From assembly GCA_964552195.1 (NCBI GenBank), contig CAZKFM010000010.1, forward strand, positions 46,537-110,536: a stretch of 64,000 bases of DNA, given 5' to 3'. Positions 36,430-47,100 of the stretch are shown piece after piece. The notes under the pieces were generated by a model, which did not search any database, had not been told where the DNA came from, and saw only the letters and a list, made by a program, of their open reading frames with translations. Both the position numbers and the translations under genes were made by a program. Every line of letters starts with the position of its first letter. Position 1 is the first letter of the stretch. This stretch comes from CAZKAP01 sp964552195. Its GTDB lineage: Bacteria; Bacteroidota; Bacteroidia; Flavobacteriales; Flavobacteriaceae.

Positions 36430-38181
36430 CTATCCGAGCAGAGGGAGTATCCAGGCTTTGAGCCCTTCGGCATCCAGACCGCAAAGCGAACGAAGGAGAC
36501 CGGCAGGCCCATGAGGGATGAATTCGTCCGGAATTCCCTTGCTATGCACCACCACCCCGGGATGATTGCGGTTGGCATAGCGGATAATCTCACTGCCAAC
36601 ACCACCGATTTCAGCGCCTTCTTCTATGCAAAAAACCGTACCGTACTTTCGAAAGACACGATCCAGGGTATCGCGATCCAAGGGTTTGGCGAACCTGAGG
36701 TCTACCCATCCGAATTCGTCTTTCGCGTCCGCACTCTCCAGGAATTCGTTTACCGCCTGACCCACGGTACCGTAGGAAATGATAGCCGCGCGTTTTCCTT
36801 CCTGAAGTATGCGAGAAGTTCCCCATTCGGTTTCGCTCAGACCGGGTTCATAATCCTGCAAATATCCCCTGCCCCTTGGATAGCGAATGGCCACCGGTCC
36901 CGTGGCCTTGCGGTAGGCGGTCACCATGAGGGCTGCCAGTTGCGATTCGTCCAGGGGGGCACACAGGGTTAACCCTGGTACAGGTAGCATCGAAGCGATA
37001 TCGAATACGCCATGATGCGTCGGCCCATCCTGTCCTACGAGACCGGCCCGGTCCAGACAGAAGATCACCTTCAGCCCCTGTATGGCCACATCGTGTATCA
37101 GCTGATCATAAGCCCTCTGAAAAAAGGTGGAATAGATCGCACAGAAGGGAACCGCTCCCCGCGCAGCCATGCCGGCCGCCAGTGTAACCGCGTGCTGTTC
37201 GGCTATGCCCACATCCACTACCCGATTCGGATATCGCTCCTGTAATATCTTCATGGAGGTCCCTGTGGGCATGGCGGCGGTAATCCCCATGAGTTCACAG
37301 CCCTGTTCAACCATCCGTACCAGTGTATGCCCGAAGACATCCTGAAACTTATAAGGCTTCGGCGACTGATCCGGATCCAATATTCTGCGGCCCGATTCGG
37401 GTTCAAACTTTCCGGGTGCATGGTAGACTACAGGAGAGCGTTCGGCCTCAGCCAATCCCTTACCCTTTACGGTCCTGAGGTGCAAGAAAACCGGATGGCC
37501 AGCTCCCCGCAGGAGACGGAATTCCCCCACTAGCGCCTCTATGTTATGGCCATCGATGGGGCCCCGGTATTCCAGTCCCAGAGCACGGATGAGTTCCGCA
37601 CGGTCTTCGGAACGATCGAGAAAGTCCTGCAACGCACCTATTCCGGGGTCGATACCAATGGCGTTATCGTTGTAAATCACCACGACAGGAAGTTGGCTTT
37701 CCGCTAAGTGGTTCAGCGCCTCCAGGGCCATACCCCCGCCCAGTGAGGCATCTCCAATGACCGCCAGATAATCGCGCCCCTGTATGCCTTTCAGGCGATC
37801 GGCCAGCCCCATGCCCATTACTGCAGAAATGGAGGTCGAGCTGTGACCGGCACCGAAGAGATCGTACGGGCTCTCGTCCCGCTTGGGAAACCCGCTGATG
37901 CCCCCGTATTCCCGATTAGTCTCAAATTCGTCCCAGCGTCCGGTAATCAGTTTATGCGCATAGGCCTGATGGCCGACGTCCCACACCAGTACATCGTCTG
38001 GGATGTCATAAACATAATGCAGGGCTATGGCAAGCTCGACGGTGCCCAGATTGGCTCCCAGGTGCCCCCCTTTTCTCGCTACGACATCAATGATGCGCCG
38101 GCGTACCGACCTTGCCAGTTCGGGAAGGTCCTCTATGGGGGCTTCCTTTAGAGCCCTTATGGATTCCATTCGCATTTCCAA
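36430..38181 (-). CDS. dxs: 1-deoxy-D-xylulose-5-phosphate synthase
   Basis: A 583-residue thiamine-diphosphate enzyme, slightly shorter than the roughly 620 residues of proteobacterial Dxs. It carries GHQAYAHKLITGR near residue 70, the ThDP motif GDASLGGGMALEALN near residue 143, and DRAGLVGQDGPTHHG near residue 370 in the pyrimidine domain. It condenses pyruvate and glyceraldehyde 3-phosphate, the first step of the MEP isoprenoid pathway, which feeds the prenyl synthase and lycopene cyclase found at 51-53 kb. A second Met four codons downstream could also be the start. Confidence 0.95.
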   Translation of the reverse strand: MEMRMESIRALKEAPIEDLPELARSVRRRIIDVVARKGGHLGANLGTVELAIALHYVYDIPDDVLVWDVGHQAYAHKLITGRWDEFETNREYGGISGFPKRDESPYDLFGAGHSSTSISAVMGMGLADRLKGIQGRDYLAVIGDASLGGGMALEALNHLAESQLPVVVIYNDNAIGIDPGIGALQDFLDRSEDRAELIRALGLEYRGPIDGHNIEALVGEFRLLRGAGHPVFLHLRTVKGKGLAEAERSPVVYHAPGKFEPESGRRILDPDQSPKPYKFQDVFGHTLVRMVEQGCELMGITAAMPTGTSMKILQERYPNRVVDVGIAEQHAVTLAAGMAARGAVPFCAIYSTFFQRAYDQLIHDVAIQGLKVIFCLDRAGLVGQDGPTHHGVFDIASMLPVPGLTLCAPLDESQLAALMVTAYRKATGPVAIRYPRGRGYLQDYEPGLSETEWGTSRILQEGKRAAIISYGTVGQAVNEFLESADAKDEFGWVDLRFAKPLDRDTLDRVFRKYGTVFCIEEGAEIGGVGSEIIRYANRNHPGVVVHSKGIPDEFIPHGPAGLLRSLCGLDAEGLKAWILPLLG

Positions 38182-38278
38182 AATATTGGGGTCGATTTAC
38201 AATTTACCGAGACTGGCATAGTTTATAATGACGTGAGTTTTCCTAATTTCCCGTAACAAAACACTAATTCGCAAAATT

Positions 38279-39616
38279 ATGAAACAATTGTCCCTCGTAC
38301 TCATCGCAGTGATGTATTCGACCTGTGCGGTGGCTCAGAGTTTCGTCGGCTTCAGCTCCGACAACTATTCCGGTGTCCATCAGGGGATTTTCAACCCGGC
38401 TTTTCTGGTGGATTCCAAGCTGAAGGTGGATGTCAACCTGCTCAGCGTGGGAGCCTCCTTTGCCACGGATTACACGGATCTGACATTGGACAACATCAAG
38501 GATATACTGGATGCCGAGAATCTCAGCGATGCCAGCACCAACCCCAGAGACGACAACCGCGTATGGCTGTATGCTGACATCCTCGGACCCTCATTCTTCT
38601 TTAAGCTGAACGAGAAGTCGGCCATCGGCTTCACTTCCCGTCTGCGTACGCTGGGCAACTTTGAAAACATTAACGGTGAGCTCCTCGAGTCGGCCGTAAA
38701 CGGCTTTCCGGCGATCAGCTATAGCTTCTCCCAGGAAAACCTCAGCTTCCAGACCCACCCCTTTGCGGAATTCGGTGTGTCGTACAGCCGCGTGCTCTAC
38801 GACGAAGATCGTCTGCGATTAAAGGGTGGAGCCTCGATCAAATACCTGCTGGGCGGGGGTGTCGCTCAGGGTTTCTCTAACTCCCTGGCCGGACGCTACA
38901 GCCTCTTTACCGGAGACGTGAGTTTTAGCGGAGACTTCGCCTACCAACTGTCCTTTACGGACGATCAGGAAATCCTGGAACCCGCAGATATCCTGAGCAA
39001 CGCCCAATCAGGCCTGGCCTTTGACCTGGGCTTCGTATTGGACATCCGACCCGAAAGCTGGGATAATTCAGGCGTTACCGACAATCCCTACATGTTCCGT
39101 GTCGGGGTGGCGCTGACCGATCTGGGAAGGGTTACCTATTCGGTGGATGACAACCGCTATGCCTTCGATTCCAGCAACATCGACGGTGATGAGTTCGAGG
39201 AAGACATAGAAGATGCCCTGAGCGCCTTCGTAGTGGAGGAAGCCACACGTGACCTGGCGGTCAGTCTGCCCAGTACACTTAGGGTCACCGTGGACTACCA
39301 CATCACCAATAATCTCTTTGCCAACCTGGATATTCAGCAGAACCTGGTGAGCACCAGTGGGCCCTCCTCCCGTGCCCTGAACCGCATCACCCTGACACCC
39401 CGACTGGAAACCGGCCTCATCGGCCTGTACCTGCCAGTTTCTCATAATGAGTTCGCCGGAGGGGCGATAGGTGCAGGTGTGCGCCTCGGACCCCTGGTGG
39501 TCGGATCACAGACCGTGATCTCCAATCTCTTCTCCGACAACGCCAATCTGGCTCATGCTTATTTTGGACTTAAAGTTCCCATCAAGCATAAAAAGGTCCA
39601 GCCGATATCGAACTAA
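38279..39616 (+). CDS. DUF5723 outer-membrane protein
   Basis: A 445-residue protein with a signal peptide ending near AVAQ. The mature sequence is a chain of alternating amphipathic strands with many aromatic turns (GFSSDNYSGVHQGIFNPAF, RLRTLGNFENING), as in beta-barrel proteins. The opening SFVGFSSDNY and NPAFLVDS are typical of DUF5723 proteins of Bacteroidota. Function is unknown; it should sit in the outer membrane. It is monocistronic and followed by a terminator. Confidence 0.85.
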   Translation: MKQLSLVLIAVMYSTCAVAQSFVGFSSDNYSGVHQGIFNPAFLVDSKLKVDVNLLSVGASFATDYTDLTLDNIKDILDAENLSDASTNPRDDNRVWLYADILGPSFFFKLNEKSAIGFTSRLRTLGNFENINGELLESAVNGFPAISYSFSQENLSFQTHPFAEFGVSYSRVLYDEDRLRLKGGASIKYLLGGGVAQGFSNSLAGRYSLFTGDVSFSGDFAYQLSFTDDQEILEPADILSNAQSGLAFDLGFVLDIRPESWDNSGVTDNPYMFRVGVALTDLGRVTYSVDDNRYAFDSSNIDGDEFEEDIEDALSAFVVEEATRDLAVSLPSTLRVTVDYHITNNLFANLDIQQNLVSTSGPSSRALNRITLTPRLETGLIGLYLPVSHNEFAGGAIGAGVRLGPLVVGSQTVISNLFSDNANLAHAYFGLKVPIKHKKVQPISN

Positions 39617-39634
39617 CAGGATAAATAAGCTTAT

Positions 39635-39659
39635 AAGGCCCGAAACCGGGCCTTTTTTT
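39635..39659 (+). terminator. Terminator after the DUF5723 gene
   Basis: AAGGCCCG and CGGGCCTT form an 8-bp stem with a 4-base loop and seven T, 18 bases after the stop. Confidence 0.9.
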
Positions 39660-39674
39660 GTGCCCGTATTCCAG

Positions 39675-39682
39675 TACATTTG
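39675..39682 (+). promoter_or_regulatory. Bacteroidota -7 promoter element for tadA (TACATTTG)
   Basis: An exact TAnnTTTG match, only 5 bases before the tadA ATG at 39688. If used, the transcript would be leaderless. A TTG at 39658-39660 is 14 bases away, shorter than usual. Confidence 0.4.
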
Positions 39683-39687
39683 TCACC

Positions 39688-40140
39688 ATGCAATCTCCGT
39701 TTGACGACAGCTACTTCATGAGAAAGGCACTGCAGGAGGCCGAACAGGCCTTCGAGTCGGGAGAGGTCCCGGTGGGAGCTGTAGTGGTGGTCAACAATCG
39801 GATTATCGGCAAATCGCATAACCGCACCGAACAGCTGCACGATGTTACGGCTCATGCCGAGATGCAGGCCATTACCTCGGCGGCTAACTTCCTGGGAGGA
39901 AAATACCTGCACGACTGCACCATGTACATTACCCTGGAACCGTGCATGATGTGTGCCGGTGCACTATACTGGAGCCAGATATCACGGGTGGTCTATGCGG
40001 CCAGGGATCTGGAGCGCGGATTCCAGGTTCTGGGAGGAAGCCTGCACCCCAAGACAGCGGTCCGAAGCGGGGTGCTGGAGGAGGAAGCCTCAGAGCTTCT
40101 CAAGCGTTTTTTCCTGGAACGCAGAAAACTCAGGCCCTAG
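39688..40140 (+). CDS. tadA: tRNA-specific adenosine deaminase
   Basis: The ATG at 39688 gives 150 residues; the earlier in-frame TTG overlaps the terminator and promoter. Zinc ligands are His56 with catalytic Glu58 (HAEMQAI) and Cys86/Cys89 (PCMMC). TadA converts A34 to inosine in tRNA-Arg(ACG). Its stop shares the tetranucleotide CTAG (40137-40140) with the stop of the convergent small gene. Confidence 0.93.
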   Translation: MQSPFDDSYFMRKALQEAEQAFESGEVPVGAVVVVNNRIIGKSHNRTEQLHDVTAHAEMQAITSAANFLGGKYLHDCTMYITLEPCMMCAGALYWSQISRVVYAARDLERGFQVLGGSLHPKTAVRSGVLEEEASELLKRFFLERRKLRP

Positions 40141-40400
40141 TCCCTCTCCCCTTTGCGCCTCTCCTTCATCTTCTCGATATTTTCACGGGTCAGCATATAG
40201 TCCTTGAGTTTCTTGCCCCGGCTCTCCGTAAAGAGGAAGACCGGCATGGCCAGTAAAAATATACCGACCGTTCCTGCACCTATAAAACGGTCGCCCCGGC
40301 CGGGGTCCTCGGTCTTGATTGAAAAACCAAAGACAATAGAGCAGAGCGAAACGACCAGGATAAGCAGCGACAGCAGACGACTCTTCTTGATTCCTTTCAT
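40137..40400 (-). CDS. Small two-helix membrane protein
   Basis: An 87-residue protein with two hydrophobic segments (about residues 8-25 and 40-57) and a very basic tail (ENIEKMKERRKGERD). I do not recognise the family. It overlaps the end of the ClC gene by 4 bases, so it is co-translated with it and may be an accessory peptide of the transporter (inference). Confidence 0.55.
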   Translation of the reverse strand: MKGIKKSRLLSLLILVVSLCSIVFGFSIKTEDPGRGDRFIGAGTVGIFLLAMPVFLFTESRGKKLKDYMLTRENIEKMKERRKGERD

Positions 40401-42187
40401 GGTGTATGGTATATGAGTTTACGCCTGTAGGCGGTAAGCAACTTGGATTTGGATATGAACCCCATGTACTTTCCGTCACGGATCACGGGCAGATTCCATG
40501 CCCCGCTGTCCTGAAATTTCTTCATAACCGACTGCATGGAGTCCTGCCCGAAAAAGATGTGTTCGGGAGGGGCATGCATCAGGCTGCTTACCCTGACCTT
40601 GTTATAGAGCTCGTGCTTAAACATCAGCTCCCGTATATCGTCCAGGAGTACGATTCCCAGCAGGGCTCCATCCTTATCCAGCACCGGAAAGATATTGCGG
40701 CTCGACTTGGCCACGGAAGAATGCAGCATCTCCCCTAGTGTATAATCCGGAGATACACTGCTGAAATTGCTCTCTATCACGTCCTCCATCCGCATCAGGG
40801 TCAGCACATTGTGGTCCTTATCGTCGGTGAGCAGGGCCCCCTTGGCCTTGAGCTCCTTGGTATAAATGGTGTAATCCAGTCCTCCCCTCGAAATCATCAG
40901 GGACATAGAGGCCGTTATCATCAGGGGTACGAACAGGGTGTAACCCCCGGTTATTTCGGCGATAAGGAAAATGGAAGTAAGCGGGGCGTGCAATACCCCG
41001 GCGATGAGCCCCGCCATGCCCACCAGAGTGAAATGGCTCTCGGTAACCCGGGTCGAAAAACCCAGGCGATTAATGCCGAGGGCCAGGGCATGACCCAGAG
41101 CACTGCCCATGACCAGAGTAGGGATAATGATCCCTCCGGAGCCTCCGGCCGAAAACGTGGCGGACATGGCTACCGCCTTGAAAAGGGCAATAACCAAAAG
41201 AATGATGGCAACTATACCGAGCTGCTCCCGGTCGAAGGGTATGAGTATATTCTCCAGGGCCCGACTGGCGTCACCGGTTAGCAGGGTATTGATAAAATCG
41301 AATCCTTCCCCGTAAAGCGGGGGAAATGCGTAAATCAAAGCACCTATAAACAAACCTCCGAACACCCATCTCATCCATTTGGACGGCAGTCGCTGAAAAC
41401 TCTCGTTCTGAATCCAGAAGTACATCTTGGTAAAGTAGATGGAGGCCAGGCCGGTAACAACTCCCAGGAGCAGATAAAAGGGGGTTTGTTCGAGTTCGAA
41501 ACCGTCAATGAGGCGGGTGGCAAACAGGATGTCGTTACCCAGGAAGAAATACGAGGTCAGAACTCCTGCCACCGAGGCAAGCAAGAGGGGAATGAGTTTT
41601 TTCATGGTGAGGTCCAGCTTGAAGACCTCAACGGAGAAGACCACAGCGGCTATTGGGGATTGGAAGATGGAAGATATCGCCCCGGCCGAGGCGCAGGCTA
41701 TGAGCAGGGACCGGTTCTTGACGTCCACATGCAGGCTGCGGGCAATTACCGAGCTCAGGGCCGAACCCGAGGCTATGGCCGAACCCAGCAGTCCGACCGA
41801 CCCACCGAAGCCCACCGTAAGGGGAACCACTACCAGTGGGGTATAGAAATCCTTAATACTCAGGCGGCCTCTTTTACGGGAAAGTGAGAATAGTATAGAC
41901 GAAACTGCGTGATCCAGGGGTTTCCGGTGGACAAAATGGACATAAATGGCCACCAGGCCCAGGCCGAAGAACGGCAGGAAAATATACCAACCCAAATCCT
42001 GGGCGCGCAGAAAGGGACGGCTCAGCGTCTCCGAGATCAAATAGGTAAGATTCTTCAGGACCACCGCGATGACGCCGGCGAGCAAGCCCACAAGTATGCT
42101 GAGTATGTAAATAAAGCGGACGTTGGATATGTGCTTATACCTCCATTTCAGGAAGTTCGTAATCCATTGGTTCCTGGGTGCAGCCAT
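40397..42187 (-). CDS. ClC family chloride channel/transporter with C-terminal CBS domain pair
   Basis: A 596-residue protein with about 10-12 membrane segments in residues 20-440 and two CBS domains at about 460-590 (ending in the IRDGKYMGFISKSKLL strand). The ClC core is recognisable from GFGGSVG at residues 126-132 and GAISSIFQSPIAAVVFSVEVF near residue 180. At the motif that normally reads GxEGP or GxEAP, this protein has GLLGS (residues 132-136), so the gating glutamate is replaced by Leu134. That would predict channel-like or altered coupling. CBS pairs bind adenine nucleotides and regulate gating. Confidence 0.88.
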   Translation of the reverse strand: MAAPRNQWITNFLKWRYKHISNVRFIYILSILVGLLAGVIAVVLKNLTYLISETLSRPFLRAQDLGWYIFLPFFGLGLVAIYVHFVHRKPLDHAVSSILFSLSRKRGRLSIKDFYTPLVVVPLTVGFGGSVGLLGSAIASGSALSSVIARSLHVDVKNRSLLIACASAGAISSIFQSPIAAVVFSVEVFKLDLTMKKLIPLLLASVAGVLTSYFFLGNDILFATRLIDGFELEQTPFYLLLGVVTGLASIYFTKMYFWIQNESFQRLPSKWMRWVFGGLFIGALIYAFPPLYGEGFDFINTLLTGDASRALENILIPFDREQLGIVAIILLVIALFKAVAMSATFSAGGSGGIIIPTLVMGSALGHALALGINRLGFSTRVTESHFTLVGMAGLIAGVLHAPLTSIFLIAEITGGYTLFVPLMITASMSLMISRGGLDYTIYTKELKAKGALLTDDKDHNVLTLMRMEDVIESNFSSVSPDYTLGEMLHSSVAKSSRNIFPVLDKDGALLGIVLLDDIRELMFKHELYNKVRVSSLMHAPPEHIFFGQDSMQSVMKKFQDSGAWNLPVIRDGKYMGFISKSKLLTAYRRKLIYHTP

Positions 42188-42199
42188 GGCCGACCTTAA

Positions 42200-43966
42200 T
42201 TATTCTGTGGTTTCCTCGAGACCTCGTGTCTCCAGGTACAATTCTTCCAGTTGTGCACGGTCGATGGGAGCAGGGGCATCGATCATGACATCCCGGCCGC
42301 TATTGTTCTTGGGAAAGGCAATGAAATCCCGTATGGTCTCCTGTCCCCCTAGTATGGCCACCAAACGATCCAGTCCGAAGGCGATACCCCCATGCGGCGG
42401 TGCCCCGTAGCGGAAGGCCTCCATCAGAAAGCCGAACTGCGCCCTGGCCTCTTCATCCGAAAAACCGAGGAAACTCAGCATGCGCGACTGGGTCGCCTCA
42501 TCGTGTATACGAATAGAGCCACCCCCGATCTCATTTCCGTTAAGCACCAGGTCGTAGGCATTGGCGCGAACGGCCTCAGGATCGGTATCCAGCAAGGACA
42601 GGTCTTCTTTCTTAGGCGAGGTGAAGGGGTGGTGCATGGCATGGTATGCCCCGGTCTCCTCATCCTTCTCGAGTAAAGGAAAGTCCACTACCCAGAGAGG
42701 GGCGAATTCATCGGGCTGGCGCAGCCCCATATCCTCGGCCAGGGCCATCCTCAGCGCACTGAGCTGGGCGCGGGTTTCCTTTTTCGGCCCGGACAGGATA
42801 AACATCAGGTCCCCGGGGCTGGCCTGGGCGCGTTCGGCCCAGGATTCGAAGTCTGATGCTTCGTAGAACTTATCGATGGACGACTTATAGCTGCCGTCTT
42901 CGTTGATTCTCAGGTAAACCAGTCCCTTGGCACCCACCTGCGGCCGTTTTACCCAATCGGTCCAGGCATCGATCTGCTTGCGGGTAAGATCGGCTCCTCC
43001 GGGAACGCAGATTCCCACCACTAGTTCTGCGGAGTTGAAGACTTTAAAATCCCGATGCTGAGCCAGGTCATTCAACTCGATAAACTCCATGCCAAAGCGA
43101 ATGTCGGGTTTATCGTTACCATAGGTCCGCATCGCTTCTTCATAGGTCATGCGCGGAAAAGTTCCCGGATCCACTGCGCGTATCTCCTTTAACAGGTGGC
43201 GTGTCAGCCCTTCAAATGCGCTTAGTACATCTTCCTGTTCGACGAAGGCCATCTCACAGTCGATCTGTGTGAATTCGGGCTGCCGGTCTGCACGTAGGTC
43301 TTCGTCACGGAAGCACTTCACGATCTGGAAGTACTTATCCATGCCCCCAACCATAAGCAACTGCTTAAAGGTCTGAGGAGACTGAGGCAGCGCATAGAAC
43401 TGTCCGGGATTCATGCGGCTCGGAACCAGGAAATCCCGGGCTCCTTCGGGGGTAGACTTGATCAGATAGGGCGTCTCGATTTCGATAAAACCCTGGTCTG
43501 ACAGGTAGTTTCGAACCTGCCGGGTTACCCGATGACGGAATATCAGGTTTTCCTTAACCGGATTTCGTCGTATATCGAGGTAGCGAAACTTCATCCTAAG
43601 GTCATCGCCCCCGTCGGTTTCGTCTTCGATGGTAAATGGGGGGAGTTCGGACGGATTAAGGATCTGCAATTCGCTGACTAGCACCTCGATTTCTCCGGTG
43701 GGCAGATCCGGGTTTTTGGACGCGCGCTCGATGACGCTTCCGCTGACCCGGATAACGGTTTCGCGACCCAGGGAACGGACCTGTTGCAACAGGGATTCCG
43801 AACTGCGCTCTTGATCGAATACCAGCTGAGTCCGGCCATAGCGGTCCCTGAGATCGACCCAGGCCACGAATCCCTTATCGCGGACCTTGTGTACCCATCC
43901 GCTCAGGGTAACTTCCTGATTGATATGTGATGCCGTGAGCTCTCCACAGCTGTGTGTGCGATACAT
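42200..43966 (-). CDS. aspS: Aspartate-tRNA ligase
   Basis: The start at 43966 (MYRTHSCGEL) gives 588 residues; the frame extends six codons further without family similarity. It has the N-terminal OB-fold (VTLSGWVHKVRDKG) and class II motif 2 (FRDEDLRADRQPEFTQID). The bacterial-type insertion domain and motif 3 (GIAFGLDRL) are also present. It charges tRNA-Asp in the cytoplasm. It is close behind the ClC gene on the same strand, but has its own promoter-like sequence at 43982-43989. Confidence 0.95.
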   Translation of the reverse strand: MYRTHSCGELTASHINQEVTLSGWVHKVRDKGFVAWVDLRDRYGRTQLVFDQERSSESLLQQVRSLGRETVIRVSGSVIERASKNPDLPTGEIEVLVSELQILNPSELPPFTIEDETDGGDDLRMKFRYLDIRRNPVKENLIFRHRVTRQVRNYLSDQGFIEIETPYLIKSTPEGARDFLVPSRMNPGQFYALPQSPQTFKQLLMVGGMDKYFQIVKCFRDEDLRADRQPEFTQIDCEMAFVEQEDVLSAFEGLTRHLLKEIRAVDPGTFPRMTYEEAMRTYGNDKPDIRFGMEFIELNDLAQHRDFKVFNSAELVVGICVPGGADLTRKQIDAWTDWVKRPQVGAKGLVYLRINEDGSYKSSIDKFYEASDFESWAERAQASPGDLMFILSGPKKETRAQLSALRMALAEDMGLRQPDEFAPLWVVDFPLLEKDEETGAYHAMHHPFTSPKKEDLSLLDTDPEAVRANAYDLVLNGNEIGGGSIRIHDEATQSRMLSFLGFSDEEARAQFGFLMEAFRYGAPPHGGIAFGLDRLVAILGGQETIRDFIAFPKNNSGRDVMIDAPAPIDRAQLEELYLETRGLEETTE

Positions 43967-43981
43967 AATCCGAATTTCGTG

Positions 43982-43989
43982 CAAAGGTA
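43982..43989 (-). promoter_or_regulatory. Bacteroidota -7 promoter element for aspS (TACCTTTG on the minus strand)
   Basis: An exact TAnnTTTG match, 15 bases before the aspS ATG. It overlaps nothing else. No TTG is found at the usual -33 distance. Confidence 0.5.
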
Positions 43990-44132
43990 ATAAGTGTGTG
44001 CTATGCTGTTTCGATTAAGCGACCGTTTTCCGTTCGAGTTTGCAGTTGCCTATAAAGGTTAAATTAATGTTAACAGTTAGAATAAAAATCGCATTTCCTG
44101 CGTTAGCATCCAGAGTGAGTGTTTAATAAAGG

Positions 44133-44167
44133 AGCCCCAAGGGTTTTTGGACCCAAGGGGCTTTTTT
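44133..44167. terminator. Terminator of the RND efflux operon region
   Basis: AGCCCC and GGGGCT pair, extended by an inner GGG/CCC after two unpaired bases, with T-runs on the plus strand and a weaker one on the minus strand. It lies 23 bases after the end of the permease gene on the minus strand. The rest of 43990-44132 is AT-rich with no gene. Confidence 0.7.
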
Positions 44168-44189
44168 ATTTCCTTTCCTTAAAGCCGCA

Positions 44190-47100
44190 TCAGGCGGCCA
44201 GTCCGGCTTCCAGTCGCTCTTCTTCTACCCTCTTTTTGCCCCGAACAGCCAGTTTAATTCCATACACGATCTTAAACAGCGTGGGTACGATAATCAGGGT
44301 CAGGAAGGTGGCGACGATGAGTCCGAAGATCACGGTCCAGGCGAGCGGCCCCCAGAAAATCACGTTATCCCCTCCCATGTACACCTCGGCATCGAAGTTG
44401 GAGAACAGGTTGATAAAATTGATGTTCAACCCGATGGCAAGCGGAATGAGCCCCAGAACCGTCGTTATGGCGGTAAGGATTACCGGACGCAGTCGGGCTT
44501 TACCCCCCTTCACAATCACCTCAGTAACTTCATCCTTATTCAACATCGCATGGGGAGGCAGCCCCAGTTCGATCTTCTTGCGATCGATCAGGATCTGGGT
44601 ATAATCCAGCAAAACCACCCCGTTATTGACCACGATACCGGCCAGGGAAATAATACCCATCATCGTCATCATGATTACAAAAGGCCAGCCCGTGGCTATC
44701 AGCCCACCGAAAACCCCGATAAAGCTGAGGAAGATGGCGATCATGATAATCGTGGGCTTGGACACTCCGCCGAACTGGAAAATCAGAATCAGCATAATCA
44801 GGCCCAGACCGGTGAAGAAGGCTCCGGTCAGGAAGGCCATCTGTTTGTTCTGCTCCTCGATCTGACCGGTATAGTCGATCGAAATATCCCTGGGCATGCC
44901 CTTAAAATCCTCCATCTGCTTCCGGATCTCCGACACTATGACCCCCGCGTCGGTAAAGCCCGGTTTTAGGGCCGAATACACCGTTACCACCCTTCTGGTA
45001 TTCTTGTGCTTGATGGCGCTGAAGGAGTTCACGTTGTTCTGACGTGCAACGGCGCTGACCGGGATTTCCTTGATCTGGCCATTGCTCTGGTCCCGAAAGA
45101 TGATATTCTGGTTGAAAAGGGCGCTGGTATTATACCTAAGGTCTTCGTTGAAACGAACGTTGATGTCGTAATCCTCTCCGTCCTTCTTGTAGATTCCCGC
45201 TTTATCTCCAAACAGGGAGCGCCTGAGCTGCATGCCTACCTGACCCACAGCCACGCCCAGGGCACCGGCTTTCTCGCGATCCACCACGACCTGCATTCCG
45301 GGCTTATCCTTGTTCACATCAATCTTGAGTTCCTCTATACCGGCGATGTTCTTGGCGTTGATAAACTCCCGCATGCGCTCCGCTGTGTTGATCAGGGTAT
45401 CGTAGTTCTTACCGCTGAGCTCGATGTTGATCGGATAACCTGTGGGAGGACCTACTGCATCCTTCTCCACCGAGATGAGCACACCGGGATAATATCCTTT
45501 GAGGCCCTCCTGTATCTCACTCCTCAGGGCCTCCGTGTCCAGCCCTCCCCGAAACTTGAATTCACGCATGGAAATGGTGATCTTTCCCCTGTGCGGCATC
45601 TCGGCGGCAGAGCCCCCTTCGGTGAATGGGTTTTCGGCACCCCGGCCTACCTGGGAAACACTGGATTCGACCAGCAGGTTGTTTTGGTCTTCCACGTACT
45701 TTTCCTGGCCCGCTATGGCGTAGACGCGTCTCTCAATATCACGGGTGATGGCATTGGTCTTGTCGATATCGGTCCCCTGGGGGTATTCGATGTACACATA
45801 GACTTCATTGGGTGTATTGTCGGGGAAGAACTCCACCTTGGTTCGCTGACTTCCCAGGGAAATCCCGAAGCCCATGAAGGCCGCTATGAGCAAGGCGAAC
45901 GTAAGACCGGTAAAGATGTATACATTTCTCCCTCTGAGCGAAAACCGCAGCTGATTCTCGTAAAAATTCTCGAAGGCCGCCAGGACTTTGTGCTGGAAAT
46001 ACAGGGCCATTCTCCTCAGTACAGAGCGGTAAATCCAGAGCATGGCCACAATTACGACCATCAATGTGCCCAGTCCGCGCATGGGGCCACCGAGTATCAT
46101 GATAGCCACGCCGATGATCCCGAATACAAGCGTAATGCGAATCAGAGACTTTAGCTCCATCGGCTTCTCCCCTACCTGCATGAACTGGGAAACCAGCATG
46201 GAATTCATAAAGATGGCCACAAAGAGAGAGGATCCTAATACTACCGAAAGGGTAATGGGGAAAAAGATCATGAATTCCCCCATGATGCCCGGCCACATGC
46301 CCAGGGGGATGAATGCCGCTACCGTGGTTAACGTGGATATGATTATGGGATAGGCAATTTCCCCTATACCCTTCTTGGCGGCTTCGATACGGGACATGCC
46401 CTCCTTCTCCATCAGGCGGTACACGTTTTCCACGACCACCACTCCGTTGTCGACCAGCATCCCGAGGCCCATGATCAATCCGAAGAGAATCATGGTATTC
46501 AGGGTATAGCCCATAGCGGTCAGTATCATAAAGGACATGAACATGGACATGGGGATCGCGAAGCCCACGAATAGTGAATTCCTGAAGCCCAGGAAGAACA
46601 TGAGCACGGTGACCACCAGGATGATACCAAAGATGATATTGTTGACCAGATCATCTACCTGATTCAGGGTACGGGCACTGGAGTCGTTGGCGATGGTAAC
46701 GCTAAGGTCGGGCGGGTAGTAATTCTCCCTTGCCTCATCCACCAGCAGTTTGATCTGGTCGGCCGCCTCGATGGCATTCTTTCCCGATCGCTTTTTGATG
46801 TCCAACATCACCACGTTTTCCCCGAATTCCCGGGCGTAGGTGGTCTTGTCCTCTTCGCGGAAACGGACCTGGGCTATATCTCCCAGATACACGGTTCCCT
46901 GGTCCGACTTCACTACGAAATCCTCTAGTTCCGAGGGCTCTGTGATTTCGCCAATCACCCTGATGGTTCTCCGCTGTCCACTGGTAATCAGATTTCCCGC
47001 CGAAATGGTCGTATTCCCGTTGTTGATCGCAGAGATCACATCGTCAAAGCTCACCTGGGCGGCCATCATACGGTAGACATCCACCGCCACTTCGACCTCC

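Noticed and set aside
45006..46154. 382-codon plus-strand ORF opposite the RND permease
   Set aside because: It is a shadow of the real gene on the other strand; no domain or start signal supports it.
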